A DNA stretch of 64,000 nucleotides from an uncultured beta proteobacterium (GTDB lineage: Bacteria > Pseudomonadota > Gammaproteobacteria > Burkholderiales > Burkholderiaceae_C). The stretch spans positions 152,702-216,701 of the forward strand of contig CAJAES010000034.1 of NCBI GenBank assembly GCA_903938815.1, read 5' to 3'. The notes beneath the pieces were generated by a model. That model was given only the letters and a program-made list of their open reading frames with translations. It searched no databases and was not told the DNA's origin. The translations under genes were made by a program, and so were the position numbers. This document shows positions 37,742 to 47,227 of the stretch, one piece after another (the stretch's first letter is position 1; each line of letters starts with the position of its first letter).

Positions 37742-38357
37742 GGCCCGGACGCCGCTGGGGCTGGGGCGCCACGCGGCGCGGACGCGTCACGTCGGCGATC
37801 AGCATCATCGCGCGCACCAGGTCCTGAACGGCCTCGGCCAGGTCGGCGGGCGGCTCGATGGTCTCGATCACCGCGGCCAGGGCGTCGGCGTCTTCCAGGT
37901 CTTCCGGGTCGAAGTGCAGGTAGACCAGCGCCAGCGGCTCCACCAGGTCGGGGGCGTTCATCGACATCAGCGCGGGGAACAGGTCCTGGGCGGCAGCGAA
38001 GCCGGCCACCCAGGGCAGCACCGCCTCGGACGGCGACTCTTCCTCGTCGTTCGGGTAGATCCAGGGGTCGAACCAGTCGCGCGCGTCGATGGCTTGCTGC
38101 AACTCGGCGTGGCGGCGCTGGGCCAGCGCCAGCAGGGGGCCGGCGTCGTAGCCGGCCGGGGCCGGCCGGCCTTCGAGGTCGATCACGTGACGCTGCCAGT
38201 CGGCGGCCGGCACGGTGCGCGGCTGCAGGATCACGCCGCACAAGTAACCGTCGAGCGCCATCACGTCCAGCGGCTCCAGCGGTTCGGGCACGGCGGCCAG
38301 CAGGTCCTGCAGGTGTTCGAGGTCGGCGTCGTTGAACGGGTCGTTGAATTCAGGCAT
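37716..38357 (-). CDS. UPF0149 (YgfB/YecA) family protein
   Basis: A 213-residue acidic protein with a basic Arg/Pro-rich tail. The core MALDGYLCGVILQPR, the WFDPWIYP segment and the WVAGFAAA helix are typical of the UPF0149/YecA group. The C-terminal cysteine-rich SEC-C metal site found in YecA is absent and is replaced by a PRRVAPQPQRRPGPRKPPRRR-like basic end. The function is unknown. The start at 38357 gives MPEFNDPFND. The 3' end overlaps yegD by 26 bp in convergent orientation. Confidence 0.85.
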   Translation of the reverse strand: MPEFNDPFNDADLEHLQDLLAAVPEPLEPLDVMALDGYLCGVILQPRTVPAADWQRHVIDLEGRPAPAGYDAGPLLALAQRRHAELQQAIDARDWFDPWIYPNDEEESPSEAVLPWVAGFAAAQDLFPALMSMNAPDLVEPLALVYLHFDPEDLEDADALAAVIETIEPPADLAEAVQDLVRAMMLIADVTRPRRVAPQPQRRPGPRKPPRRR

Positions 38358-38426
38358 GGCCCGATTGTCGCCGCCCCCCCAATCCTGCGGGATGGTCGGC
38401 CCCCTGTTTGTGCCTAGGATCACCTC

Positions 38427-38518
38427 GGGCGTCGGGTCTGGCCGACGCTGCGCTCCAACGGCGTCCCCTTCAGGGACTTCCACAAGCCCGGCCGCTCAGG
38501 CGCCCGGGCTTCTTTTTT
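38427..38518 (+). ncRNA. Candidate three-hairpin small RNA or mmsA leader
   Basis: Three stems follow one another on the plus strand: GCGTCGG/CCGACGC (38429-38448, loop of 6), GTCCC/GGGAC (38463-38477, loop CTTCA), and an 8-bp terminator stem with six T. A possible -10 (TAGGAT, 38415-38420) precedes it, with no clear -35 box. There is no open reading frame and no plus-strand gene between it and yegD, whose stop is 686 bp upstream across the antisense UPF0149 gene. It could be an independent sRNA or an attenuator for mmsA, which starts 52 bp past the T-tract. The 5' end is a guess. Confidence 0.45.
38484..38518 (+). terminator. Intrinsic terminator upstream of mmsA
   Basis: AAGCCCGG (38484-38491) pairs with CCGGGCTT (38504-38511) and is followed by C and six T. 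It is the clearest plus-strand terminator in the window and has no conventional coding gene in front of it. Confidence 0.88.
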
Positions 38519-38570
38519 GTCCGCTGCGGCATAGACTTGAGGATTGCGACCCCATTCCGGAGACATGCAC

Positions 38571-40091
38571 ATGGGCGCCCCTGAAGCCTTCACACAATCC
38601 ACAGACGTCGGCCACTGGATCGGCGGCCAGCGCGTCAGCGGCACCGGCACCCGCCGCCAGGCCGTCTGGAACCCCGCCACCGGCACCGTCGCACGCGAGG
38701 TCGTGCTGGCCTCCACCGCGGATGTCGACGCCGCCGTGGCGGCGGCCCGCGCCGCCCAGCCAGCCTGGGGCGACACCCCGCCCATCCGCCGTGCGCGGGT
38801 GATGAACAACTTCCTCGCGCTGCTGAACCAGCACCGCGACAAGCTCGCCGCGATGATCACCGCCGAGCACGGCAAGGTCTTCACCGATGCGCAGGGCGAG
38901 GTCACGCGCGGCATCGACATCGTCGAGTTCGCCTGCGGCGTGCCGCAACTGCTCAAGGGCGACTACACCGATCAGGTCAGCACCGGCATCGACAACTGGA
39001 CTCTGCGCCAGCCGCTGGGCGTGGTGGCGGGCATCACGCCCTTCAACTTCCCCTGCATGGTCCCGATGTGGATGTTCCCGGTGGCCCTGGCCTGCGGCAA
39101 CGCCTTCATCCTCAAGCCCAGCGAGCGCGACCCCAGCCCCAGCCTCTTCATGGCCGAACTGCTCAAGCAGGCCGGCCTGCCCGACGGCGTCTTCAGCGTC
39201 GTCCAGGGCGACAAGGTGGCGGTGGATGCGCTGCTCAACCACCCGGACGTCAAGGCGCTCAGCTTCGTGGGCAGCACGCCCATCGCGCAGTACATCTACG
39301 AAACCGGCGCGCACCACGGCAAGCGCGTGCAGGCGCTCGGCGGCGCCAAGAACCACATGGTCGTCATGCCCGACGCCGACCTCGATCAGGCCGTGGACGC
39401 CCTCATCGGCAGCGCCTACGGCTCGGCCGGCGAACGCTGCATGGCCATCAGCGTGGCGGTGCTGGTGGGCGACATCGCCGACCGCATCGTGCCCCTGCTG
39501 GCCGAGCGGGCGAAGTCGCTGAAGATCATGAACGGCATGGAACTCGCCGCCGAGATGGGCCCGATCGTCACGCGCGAGGCGCGCGACCGCATCGAGAACT
39601 ACATCGGCGTCGGCGTCACCGAGGGCGCCACGCTGGTCGTCGACGGCCGCGGCTGCACCGTGCCCGGCCACGAAGGCGGTTTCTTCACCGGCGGCACGCT
39701 GTTCGACCACGTGACGCCGCAGATGCGCATCTACAAGGAAGAGATCTTCGGGCCGGTGCTGGCCTGCGTGCGCGTGCCCGACATGGCCACCGCGCTGCGG
39801 CTCATCAACGACCACGAGTTCGGCAACGGCGTGGCCTGCTTCACCAGCGACGGCGGCGTCGCGCGCGAATTCGCGCGCCGCGTTCAGGTCGGCATGGTCG
39901 GCATCAACGTGCCGATCCCGGTGCCCATGGCCTGGCACGGCTTTGGCGGCTGGAAGAAGAGCCTCTTCGGTGACATGCACGCCTACGGCGAGGAGGGCGT
40001 GCGCTTCTATACCAAGCAGAAGAGCGTGATGCAGCGCTGGCCGGACAGCATCGGCAAGGGCGCCGAGTTCGTGATGCCGACCGCGAAGTGA
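38571..40091 (+). CDS. mmsA: Methylmalonate-semialdehyde dehydrogenase (CoA-acylating)
   Basis: A 506-residue aldehyde dehydrogenase. The NAD-site loop [22 protein letters not shown] and the catalytic cysteine C290 in [14 protein letters not shown] are those of MmsA rather than of general ALDHs. It oxidises methylmalonate or malonate semialdehyde to propionyl- or acetyl-CoA in valine, thymine and inositol breakdown. I choose ATG 38571 because GGAG at 38559-38562 is 8 bases away; ATG 38565 would sit too close. The start lies 52 bp past an intrinsic terminator. A peptidase gene overlaps the stop (GTGA). Confidence 0.95.
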   Translation: MGAPEAFTQSTDVGHWIGGQRVSGTGTRRQAVWNPATGTVAREVVLASTADVDAAVAAARAAQPAWGDTPPIRRARVMNNFLALLNQHRDKLAAMITAEHGKVFTDAQGEVTRGIDIVEFACGVPQLLKGDYTDQVSTGIDNWTLRQPLGVVAGITPFNFPCMVPMWMFPVALACGNAFILKPSERDPSPSLFMAELLKQAGLPDGVFSVVQGDKVAVDALLNHPDVKALSFVGSTPIAQYIYETGAHHGKRVQALGGAKNHMVVMPDADLDQAVDALIGSAYGSAGERCMAISVAVLVGDIADRIVPLLAERAKSLKIMNGMELAAEMGPIVTREARDRIENYIGVGVTEGATLVVDGRGCTVPGHEGGFFTGGTLFDHVTPQMRIYKEEIFGPVLACVRVPDMATALRLINDHEFGNGVACFTSDGGVAREFARRVQVGMVGINVPIPVPMAWHGFGGWKKSLFGDMHAYGEEGVRFYTKQKSVMQRWPDSIGKGAEFVMPTAK

Positions 40092-41497
40092 GGCGGCGCG
40101 CGCTGCTGCAGGGCGCGGCGGCGCTGCCCTGGCTGGCCGGCTTGCCGCTGGCCGCCGGCGCGCAGGCGCCGGCCTTCGACGCCGCCGACCTGCGCCACGC
40201 CGAGGCGCTGCGCGACGCCGGCCTGCGCGACGGCGAGGCCTGGACGCTGGTCTCGGAACTCGCCACCGGCATCGGGGCCCGGCCTGCCGGATCCGAGGCC
40301 GACGCCCGGGCCGTGGCCTGGGCGCAGGACGCCTGCCGCCGCATCGGCCTGAGCCAGGTGAGAGCCGAAGCGCTGCCGCTGAAGGTCTGGCAGCGCGGGC
40401 CGGGCGCCGCCCGGATGGTGGCGCCCACGGCGCAGCCGCTGGTGATGGCGGCGCTGGGCAACAGCGTCTCAACGCCGGCCGAAGGCATCGAGGCCGAGGT
40501 GGCCTGGTACCCCGACCTGGCCGCGCTGATGGCCGACACCGGTGACCGCGCCCGCGGCCGCATCGTCTTCGTCGACCAGAAGACCGAGCGCACCCGCGAC
40601 GGCAGCGGCTATGGCCGCGCGGTGGGCGCGCGCATCGCCGGGCCCGTCGAGGCCGCGCGGCGCGGCGCGGTGGCATTCGCCCTGAGATCCATCGGCACCG
40701 ACCGCGAGCGCATCGCCCACACGGGCGCCACGCGCTACGACATTCGCGTGCCGCGCATCCCTGCCTTCGCCGTCTCGGTGCCCGACGCGGAGCGCATCGC
40801 GCAGTGGCACGCCGAGGGCGCCCCGCTCCGCATGCACGTGGCCCTGCAGGCGCGCAGCGACGTGGAGGCGGTCACGCACAACGTCATCGCCGAGGTGCCA
40901 GGCACAGACCTGGCAAGCGAAATCGTGATGGTGAGCGCTCACCTTGACAGCTGGGACCTGGGCCAGGGCGCGGTGGACAACGCGGCCGGCGTGGCCATCG
41001 TCAGCGCTGCGGCGGCCCTGATCTCCCGCGGCGGACGCCGGCCCCGGCGCACCGTGCGCGTGGTGCTCTTCGGCAACGAGGAGAACGGTTTCGACGGCGC
41101 CCGCGCGTACGGGGACCGCTACGCCGCCGTGCCGCACCAGCTCGTCAGCGAGAGCGATTTCGGCGCCGGCCGTGTCTGGCGCCTCGCGAGCCGGGTCCAG
41201 CCTGCCGCCTTGCCGCTGGTGGCCGAGATGGCGCGCGTGCTGGCGCCGCTGGGCGTGGAGCCCGGCGGCAACGACGGCTCTCCCGGCCCCGACGCCGCCG
41301 TCCTGATGCGCCGCCACCGCTGGCCGGCCGTCGGCCTGGGCCAGGACGGTACGCGCTATTTCGATGTCCACCACACCGAGCACGACACAGTGGCCCAGGT
41401 GGAGCCCGAAAGCCTGGCGCAGAACGTGGCGTGCTGGGCCGCCACGGCCTGGCTCGCGGCGCAGTCGCCGCTGCCCTTCGGCCCGCCGCCGCTCTAG
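40088..41497 (+). CDS. Exported M28-family metallopeptidase
   Basis: A 469-residue protein starting at GTG 40088, which overlaps the mmsA stop by 4 bp. The N-terminus [18 protein letters not shown] suggests a Tat or Sec signal ending near AAGAQA. A protease-associated-like insert covers about residues 130-260. The zinc ligands of M28 are visible as [19 protein letters not shown] (H and D), FGNEENG (E pair) and the late HTEHDT histidine. It resembles carboxypeptidase Q-type M28 enzymes that act on small peptides. Its coupling to mmsA suggests co-expression, but no biochemical link is evident. Confidence 0.87.
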   Translation: MRRRALLQGAAALPWLAGLPLAAGAQAPAFDAADLRHAEALRDAGLRDGEAWTLVSELATGIGARPAGSEADARAVAWAQDACRRIGLSQVRAEALPLKVWQRGPGAARMVAPTAQPLVMAALGNSVSTPAEGIEAEVAWYPDLAALMADTGDRARGRIVFVDQKTERTRDGSGYGRAVGARIAGPVEAARRGAVAFALRSIGTDRERIAHTGATRYDIRVPRIPAFAVSVPDAERIAQWHAEGAPLRMHVALQARSDVEAVTHNVIAEVPGTDLASEIVMVSAHLDSWDLGQGAVDNAAGVAIVSAAAALISRGGRRPRRTVRVVLFGNEENGFDGARAYGDRYAAVPHQLVSESDFGAGRVWRLASRVQPAALPLVAEMARVLAPLGVEPGGNDGSPGPDAAVLMRRHRWPAVGLGQDGTRYFDVHHTEHDTVAQVEPESLAQNVACWAATAWLAAQSPLPFGPPPL

Positions 41498-41525
41498 TAC
41501 CCCGTCAACTCCAAGGCCGCCGCGC

Positions 41526-42020
41526 ATGTCAACCGCCCCGCTGGTCTCCGGACCGATCCCTGTTCTGATCCCTGGCCTGATCCCCATGTGCCGGGTGCGC
41601 TGCGAAGTCGGCGCGCTCGTCACGCTCGGTCCCGGCCCGTACGGCGAGCGCCGTTTCGTGCCGCTGGGCGGCGGCACCGTGGAGGGCCCGGAGCTTCACG
41701 GCAGCCTGGTCGAGGGCGGTGTCGACTGGCAGGTCGCCCGCAGCGACGGCGTGCTCGACATCGGCGCCCACTACGTCATCCGCACGACCGATGGCGCCCT
41801 GGTGGAAGTACAGAGCAACGGCCTGCGCCACGGCCCGCCCGAGGTGATGGCACGGCTGGCCCGGGGTGAAGCGGTCGGGCAGGACGAGTACTTCTTCCGC
41901 ACCCTGATGCGCTTCACCACCGGGCACCCCGACTGGCTGCATCTGAACAAGGTGATGGCACTGGCGGTCGGGCAGCGTGAAGCCCGTCTTGTCGTGCTCG
42001 ATGTGTTCCGCATCACTTGA
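41526..42020 (+). CDS. DUF3237 domain protein
   Basis: A 164-residue protein with the DUF3237 pattern: CRVRCEVGALVTLGPGPYGERRF at the start, GGTVEGPELHGSLVEGGVDWQ in the middle and a YFFRTLMRFTTGHPDWLHLNKV ending. The family forms a small beta barrel of unknown function and is frequent in catabolic regions. ATG 41526 follows the peptidase stop by 28 bp on the same strand, so mmsA, the peptidase and this gene may form one operon. The first 20 residues (repeated IP/LIP) are low complexity. Confidence 0.82.
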   Translation: MSTAPLVSGPIPVLIPGLIPMCRVRCEVGALVTLGPGPYGERRFVPLGGGTVEGPELHGSLVEGGVDWQVARSDGVLDIGAHYVIRTTDGALVEVQSNGLRHGPPEVMARLARGEAVGQDEYFFRTLMRFTTGHPDWLHLNKVMALAVGQREARLVVLDVFRIT

Positions 42021-42050
42021 GACTTCGCCCGCGCCTGTTAGGCTAGCCGC

Positions 42051-43631
42051 ATGGATTCATCGCCGCCCGGGACGGGCGCCCTGGCTCGCGCCGCCGCCCA
42101 CCGCCTCACCGGTGACCACGCGGCCGGGCTCGCGGCGGCCGAAGCCGCCTATGCCGAGGCCGGCAACCTGATCGAGCGCGCACAGGCCGCAGCCCTGCGC
42201 ACCCACTTCACGTTCAGAAGCGGCAACCTGGCCGGGGTGCTGAAGCTGGCAGACACGCTGAGCCCGCTGATGCGTGCGCATGGCGGCGAGGCCTGCTTCG
42301 AGTACCTGCGCAGCGTTGCGCTCGCGGCGTCCGAACTAGGCCGCATCGACGTGGCGCTGCCCTATGCGATGGAGGTTCACGCCCTGGCCGAGGCCGACGG
42401 TGGCGACACCGTGCGCGCCCAGGCCCTGATGGCCCTGGCTGCGTGCTTCGAGCGCATGGGCGACCCCTGGCAGGCGGAGCGCCTGATGCGCGACGCCCTG
42501 GTCCTGACGCGCGTGTCAGGGACGCCGCGCGACCTGTTCATCGCGCTGAACAACGTCTGCGCCACGCTCATTGGCGCTTTCTATCTGCTGCGCGGCGATT
42601 CCACCCGCGCGGAAGCCTCCGCCGCGCTCGAACGGGCGCTGCCGCTCGCGCGCGAGATGCACGCTCTGCAACCGCAGATCGCCGAGCGCTTCGTGCACGT
42701 GCACATGCTGGGCAACCTCGGCGAGATCCTGCTGCACGTGGGCGATGCCGAGGAGTCCCGACAGCTGCTGGATGCCGCGCTGGCCATCGCGCGCGAGCTC
42801 GCCCTGCCGACCCAGTTGCAGCGGGTGCGTTGCTCGCTGGCCGAGTGGGCGCTCTACCAGGGGCAGCCCGAGGCGGCGCTGGACGACATGCGTGGGCTGC
42901 TGTCCGAAGGCGTGGTCATGGTGGCCACCCAGATCCGCGCGCACCACGCCACGTACATGGCGGCGCGCCAGCTGGGCTTGTCGGCACTGGCGCTGGAGCA
43001 TCTGGAGCACCGCACCGAGCTCGAACGCCAGCGCGCGGTGCAGCAGCTGCGAGCGCAGTCCGAGCAGTTCATCACCCGGGTCGAGGCGGAACAGTCGCGC
43101 CACGAGGCCGACCGCGCCCGCCAGCGCGCCAACGAGATGGAGCAGCACGCGCTGCGCGATCAGCTCACTGGTATCGGTAACCGCCGTGAGGTGGCCGAGC
43201 GTCTGCCACGCCTGCTGGCCGAAGCCGAGGCCGCGCGCAGCCCTCTGGCCTTGGCCATGCTCGACCTGGACCACTTCAAGCAGATCAACGACCGCTTCGG
43301 CCATCTCGTGGGCGACCAGGTGCTCGTCACCGTCGCGCAGATGCTGCGCGAGCGCCTGCGCGGCACCGACCTCCTCGCCCGCACTGGGGGCGAGGAGTTC
43401 CTGGCCGTGCTGCCCGACGCCACGCCGGCCCGGGCCCGTGAGGTCTGCGAACGCATCCGCGCCCACATGGAAGCGCACGACTGGTCGGGCATCGCGCCGG
43501 GCCTGAAGGTCACGGTCAGCATCGGCCTGGCCTCGTCGCCGCCCTGCGAGGAGGCCGTGCTGATGGCCCGGGCCGACGCGGCGCTCTACCGCGCCAAGGC
43601 GGGCGGCCGCAACCGCATCGAAGGGGCCTGA
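42051..43631 (+). CDS. Diguanylate cyclase with TPR-like sensor region
   Basis: A 526-residue cytosolic GGDEF protein. Residues about 15-330 are all-helical with TPR-like repeats (AGLAAAEAAYAEAGN, ALMALAACFERMGDPWQAERL, LGNLGEILLHVGDAEESRQLL). A coiled coil follows at about 330-365. The cyclase domain has DLDHFKQINDRFGHLVGDQVL and an active GGEEF site at 446-450. The inhibitory I-site RGTD (437-440) stands five residues before it, so product feedback by c-di-GMP is expected. There is no membrane helix or EAL domain. The input signal is unknown; the repeats suggest a protein or peptide ligand. Confidence 0.93.
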   Translation: MDSSPPGTGALARAAAHRLTGDHAAGLAAAEAAYAEAGNLIERAQAAALRTHFTFRSGNLAGVLKLADTLSPLMRAHGGEACFEYLRSVALAASELGRIDVALPYAMEVHALAEADGGDTVRAQALMALAACFERMGDPWQAERLMRDALVLTRVSGTPRDLFIALNNVCATLIGAFYLLRGDSTRAEASAALERALPLAREMHALQPQIAERFVHVHMLGNLGEILLHVGDAEESRQLLDAALAIARELALPTQLQRVRCSLAEWALYQGQPEAALDDMRGLLSEGVVMVATQIRAHHATYMAARQLGLSALALEHLEHRTELERQRAVQQLRAQSEQFITRVEAEQSRHEADRARQRANEMEQHALRDQLTGIGNRREVAERLPRLLAEAEAARSPLALAMLDLDHFKQINDRFGHLVGDQVLVTVAQMLRERLRGTDLLARTGGEEFLAVLPDATPARAREVCERIRAHMEAHDWSGIAPGLKVTVSIGLASSPPCEEAVLMARADAALYRAKAGGRNRIEGA

Positions 43632-43648
43632 GCCCGCCCGGCGGCCGT

Positions 43649-45526
43649 TCAGCTGCCGATCGGGCCGCCGTCGAGCTTGCGGATCACCACCGTGGCCGAG
43701 CGTGGGCGCCTCGCGGCGCGGCCGTCCGGCCAGCGCGAGTACTTCATGGGGTCGCTCGGGTCGCTGATGTCGCGCGGTGTCTCGCCCGGGTGCTGCACGT
43801 TGACGAACAGCGTTCTCGCGTCGGGCGTGAACGCCGCGCCGGTGATCTCGCAGCCCGTCGGGCCGGTCAGGAAGCGCCGCACCTCGCCGGTGGCCACGTC
43901 GCAGGCCAGCATCTGGTTGTTGCCGGCGCGCGCGTAGTCGCCCTGGTGCATGACCGATGAACTGACGTCGGTCTGGATCCACAGCAGCCCGCGCGGGTCG
44001 AAGACCAGGCCATCGGGGCTGCCGAAGAAATCGCCCTTGACGTTGCCGCGCGCCTCGGGGCGTTCGTTGGCGGGGTCGCCGGCCAGCACCAGGTGGTTCC
44101 AGGCGAAGGTGGTGGCGTGGAAATCGCCGTCTTCCTGCCAGCGGATGATGTGCCCCATGGTGTTGCGCTCGCGCGGGTTCGCAGCGTCCACGCCCGGGCT
44201 GCCGGGCGCGCCGCGGCCCGAGTTGTTGGTGAGCGTGCAGTAGACCGTGCCGCTGCGCGGGTCGATGGCCAGCCACTCCGGTCGGTCCATCCGGGTCGCG
44301 CCCAGGCGGTCCGAGGCCTGCCGCGCCTTGATCACCACCTCGCCGGGGTCGGCGAAGCCGTTCGCCGCCGTCAGCGGCCCCTGGCCGTGCACCAGCGGCA
44401 GCCAGCGGCCGCGGCCGTCGGCGTCGAAGCGCGCCACGTACAGCGTGCCGTGGTCCAGCAACTCGCGGTTGGCCGCGGCGCCCCCCGGCGCGATGCGGTC
44501 GCGGCTGACGAACTTGTAGATGTACTCGAAGGCGGCGTCCTCGCCGCTGTAGACCACGGCGCGGCCGTCCTTCGTCACGGCGACCCACGCGCCCTCGTGC
44601 GCCGCACGCCCGAGCGCGGTGCGCTTGACCGGCGTGCTGCCGGGGTCTGACGGGTCGATCTCGACGACCCAGCCGAAGCGGTGGAACTCGTTCGGGTGCC
44701 GGCGCGCGTCGAAGCGTTCGTCGTGCTGGCCCCAGCGCGCCCAGCTGGCAGGCCGAAGGCCCCAGCGGCGCTGGTCCTCGGTGATGGTGTCGCCGCCGTC
44801 GAAGTAGCCGGCCCAGTTCTCTTCGCCCGACAGGTAGGTTCCCCAAGGCGTCATGCCGCTGGCGCAGTTGTTCAGCGTGCCGAGCACCGTGCGGCCGGCG
44901 GGGTCGGCGGCGGTGCGCATCAGCGCATGGCCCGCGGCCGGGCCGCCCACGGCGAAGGGCGTGGCCGCGGTGAATCGCCTGGCGTAGCGCGAAGGCCGCA
45001 CCATCTGCCATTGCCCATGGGCCTGAGCCACCTCGATCACCGAGACGCCGTGCGCGGCCTGCGCCTTGCGCACCTTCTCGGCCGACCAGTCGGCGCGGCC
45101 GTCGGGGTGCAGCAGACCGTCGTCCACGTACTCGTGGTTCATCGCGAGCAGGCCGCGCGTCGAGCCGTCGAGCGGGTAGTACTGGATGCCGTCGTGGTGC
45201 ATGCCCATCTGCAGCGCCTGCTCGGCGGCGCTGTGGCCGGCATCCGGGCGCCAGGGCGGCATGGCGCCAGGCACGCCCACCGGTTCGCCCCAGGGGGCGA
45301 TGACCTGGGCCGCGTAGCCCGGGGGCACGATCACGCTGTCCAGCCGGCTCGGCGGCACGCTGGTGAAGCCCAGCAGCGGCCCCGGGCGAGGGCTGGCGCA
45401 GGCGCCGAGCATCGGGCCGTAGAGCGCGGCGGCCGCCGCGCCCATCGACAGGCGCAGCACCGTGCGCCGCGCGGGGTCGGAGATCTCGTGCAGGCTGGCG
45501 TTGCCGCTGCGGTTGCTGTCTTCCAT
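43649..45526 (-). CDS. PhoX-type alkaline phosphatase (DUF839)
   Basis: A 625-residue exported protein. The N-terminus contains DPARRTVLRLSMGAAAAALYGPMLGAC, a twin-arginine signal, perhaps with a lipobox. The body is the DUF839/PhoX beta propeller: LLAMNHEYVDDGLLH, LGTLNNCASGMTPWGTYLSGEENW, and the C-terminal MLACDVATGEVRRFLTGPTGCEITG. PhoX enzymes are Ca/Fe-dependent phosphatases sent folded through Tat to scavenge phosphate. No Pho box is evident upstream. An ABC permease gene lies 79 bp upstream on the same strand but seems functionally separate. Confidence 0.88.
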   Translation of the reverse strand: MEDSNRSGNASLHEISDPARRTVLRLSMGAAAAALYGPMLGACASPRPGPLLGFTSVPPSRLDSVIVPPGYAAQVIAPWGEPVGVPGAMPPWRPDAGHSAAEQALQMGMHHDGIQYYPLDGSTRGLLAMNHEYVDDGLLHPDGRADWSAEKVRKAQAAHGVSVIEVAQAHGQWQMVRPSRYARRFTAATPFAVGGPAAGHALMRTAADPAGRTVLGTLNNCASGMTPWGTYLSGEENWAGYFDGGDTITEDQRRWGLRPASWARWGQHDERFDARRHPNEFHRFGWVVEIDPSDPGSTPVKRTALGRAAHEGAWVAVTKDGRAVVYSGEDAAFEYIYKFVSRDRIAPGGAAANRELLDHGTLYVARFDADGRGRWLPLVHGQGPLTAANGFADPGEVVIKARQASDRLGATRMDRPEWLAIDPRSGTVYCTLTNNSGRGAPGSPGVDAANPRERNTMGHIIRWQEDGDFHATTFAWNHLVLAGDPANERPEARGNVKGDFFGSPDGLVFDPRGLLWIQTDVSSSVMHQGDYARAGNNQMLACDVATGEVRRFLTGPTGCEITGAAFTPDARTLFVNVQHPGETPRDISDPSDPMKYSRWPDGRAARRPRSATVVIRKLDGGPIGS

Positions 45527-45605
45527 GCCGAGGTTTGTGTCCAGGTTGTCGTCCTTGCTGCGAAGCGTGCCCGGCGCAGGTCAGGCCTGAGTTGGGCAGG
45601 GCTGG

Positions 45606-46409
45606 TCAGAGCCGTTCGGTCTCGCCCGCCTTGGGCTGCCACTTCATCAGGCGCTTCTCGATGCGGCCCACGAGGCCGTCGAGCACCAGCGCGAAGGCGG
45701 TGAGCACGATGATCCCGGCCATCACGGTATTGATGTCGAAGCTGCCTTCGGCCTGCAGGATGAGGTAGCCCACGCCCTGGCTCGAGCCCAGGTATTCGCC
45801 GACCACCGCGCCGACGAAGGCCAGGCCCACGCTGGTGTGCAGGCTGCTGAAGACCCAGCTCGTGGCGCTGGGCAGATACACGTGGCGCAGCAGCTGCCGC
45901 TGGCTCGCGCCCAGCATGCGGGCGTTGGCCAGCACCACCGGGCTCACTTCCTTCACGCCCTGGTAGACGTTGAAGAAGACGATGAAGAACACCAGCGTCA
46001 CGCCCAGCGCCACCTTCGACGCGATGCCGAGGCCGAACCACACCGAGAAGATGGGCGCCAGGATGATGCGCGGCATCGAGTTCATGGCCTTGATGTAGGG
46101 CTCGAGCACCGCCGACGCCAGGGGCGAAAGCGCCAGCCACAGCCCGCCCGCCAGCCCCAGCGCCGACCCGATGCCGAAGGCCAGCAGCGTCTCGACCAGC
46201 GTCACCCACAGGTGGCGGTAGATGTCGGCCTCGGCCACGAACCAGGTCCAGATGCGGCCCGCCACCTTCAGCGGCTCGCCGAAGAAGAAGGCCGCCTGGC
46301 GGTCGTTGTCGAACATCATCGGCGGGATCAGCCCGGGCACCGTCATGACGTGCCAGAAAGCGATCAGCCCGGCCAGCAGGCCGAACTGCCAGAGTCTCAC
46401 GTGTTTCAT
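45606..46409 (-). CDS. ABC importer permease (SsuC/TauC type)
   Basis: A 267-residue inner membrane protein with about six helices and the permease coupling loop MLGASQRQLLRHVYLPSATSWVFSSL. The sequence MPRIILAPIFSVWFGLG is typical of the nitrate/sulfonate/taurine branch. Its start overlaps the stop of the ATPase gene by 4 bp. It forms an importer with the ATPase (46406-47221) and the binding protein (47228-48253). The substrate may be an alkanesulfonate, a thiamine precursor or a nitrate-like compound; no sulfonatase or nitrate gene is nearby to decide. Confidence 0.92.
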   Translation of the reverse strand: MKHVRLWQFGLLAGLIAFWHVMTVPGLIPPMMFDNDRQAAFFFGEPLKVAGRIWTWFVAEADIYRHLWVTLVETLLAFGIGSALGLAGGLWLALSPLASAVLEPYIKAMNSMPRIILAPIFSVWFGLGIASKVALGVTLVFFIVFFNVYQGVKEVSPVVLANARMLGASQRQLLRHVYLPSATSWVFSSLHTSVGLAFVGAVVGEYLGSSQGVGYLILQAEGSFDINTVMAGIIVLTAFALVLDGLVGRIEKRLMKWQPKAGETERL

Positions 46410-47221
46410 GCGGCCTTCAGTTGCTGGGCATAGCCCTTCAGGACTTCATCGCGCAGCACGCTCCAGATGGCCTGGTGCAGCTCGATGAAGCGGGGCGAGG
46501 TGCGCACCTCGGCGACATCGCGCGGGCGGTCCAGATCGATCGTGAATTCGCCGATCGGGTGGCTGGCCGGCCCGGCCGAGAGCACCACCACGCGGTCGCT
46601 CATCGCGATGGCCTCGTCCAGATCGTGCGTGATGAAGAGCACCGCCTTGCGCTTCTGTGCCCAGAGGTCCAGAACCTCGTTTTCCATCAGCTGCCGCGTC
46701 TGGATGTCGAGCGCGCTGAACGGCTCGTCCATCAGGATGATGTCCGGGTCCAGCGCCAGGGTCTGCGCGAGCGAGGTCCGCTTGCGCATGCCGCCCGAGA
46801 GCTGATGCGGGTAGCGGTCGCCGAAGCCGCCCAGGCCCACGCGCTTGAGCCAGGCCTCGGCCTGCGCCTTCGCGTCGGCCATCGGCACGCCGCGGAACTC
46901 GAGCCCCGCCATCACGTTGCCGAGGGCCGTGCGCCATGGCATCAGGCTCTCGGTCTGGAACATGTAGCCGGCGCGGGTGTTGATGCCTGACAGCGGCTGC
47001 CCGAAGACCTTCACGCTGCCGGTGCTGGGGTGCAGCAGACCGGCGCCGACGTTCAGCAGCGTGCTCTTGCCGCAGCCCGTGGGGCCGACCACGCTGACGA
47101 ATTCGCCCGCGCCCACGTGGAGCGTGACGTCCTGCACCGCGGTGTAGCGGCGCGAGCGGTCGTCACGGTCGACGAAGGTGCAGGCCACGCCCTCGAGGGC
47201 CAGGGCCAGGTCGGTGCCCAT
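46406..47221 (-). CDS. ABC importer ATPase (SsuB/TauB type)
   Basis: A 271-residue nucleotide-binding subunit: Walker A GPTGCGKST, Q-loop MFQTESLMPWRT, signature LSGGMRKRTSLAQTLA, Walker B DIILMDEPFSALD and the switch histidine in LFITHDLDEAI. The sequence follows the SsuB/TauB/NrtD branch. It lies 6 bp after the binding-protein gene and overlaps the permease gene by 4 bp, so the three are one translationally coupled operon. Confidence 0.94.
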   Translation of the reverse strand: MGTDLALALEGVACTFVDRDDRSRRYTAVQDVTLHVGAGEFVSVVGPTGCGKSTLLNVGAGLLHPSTGSVKVFGQPLSGINTRAGYMFQTESLMPWRTALGNVMAGLEFRGVPMADAKAQAEAWLKRVGLGGFGDRYPHQLSGGMRKRTSLAQTLALDPDIILMDEPFSALDIQTRQLMENEVLDLWAQKRKAVLFITHDLDEAIAMSDRVVVLSAGPASHPIGEFTIDLDRPRDVAEVRTSPRFIELHQAIWSVLRDEVLKGYAQQLKAA

Positions 47222-47227
47222 GCCGCG

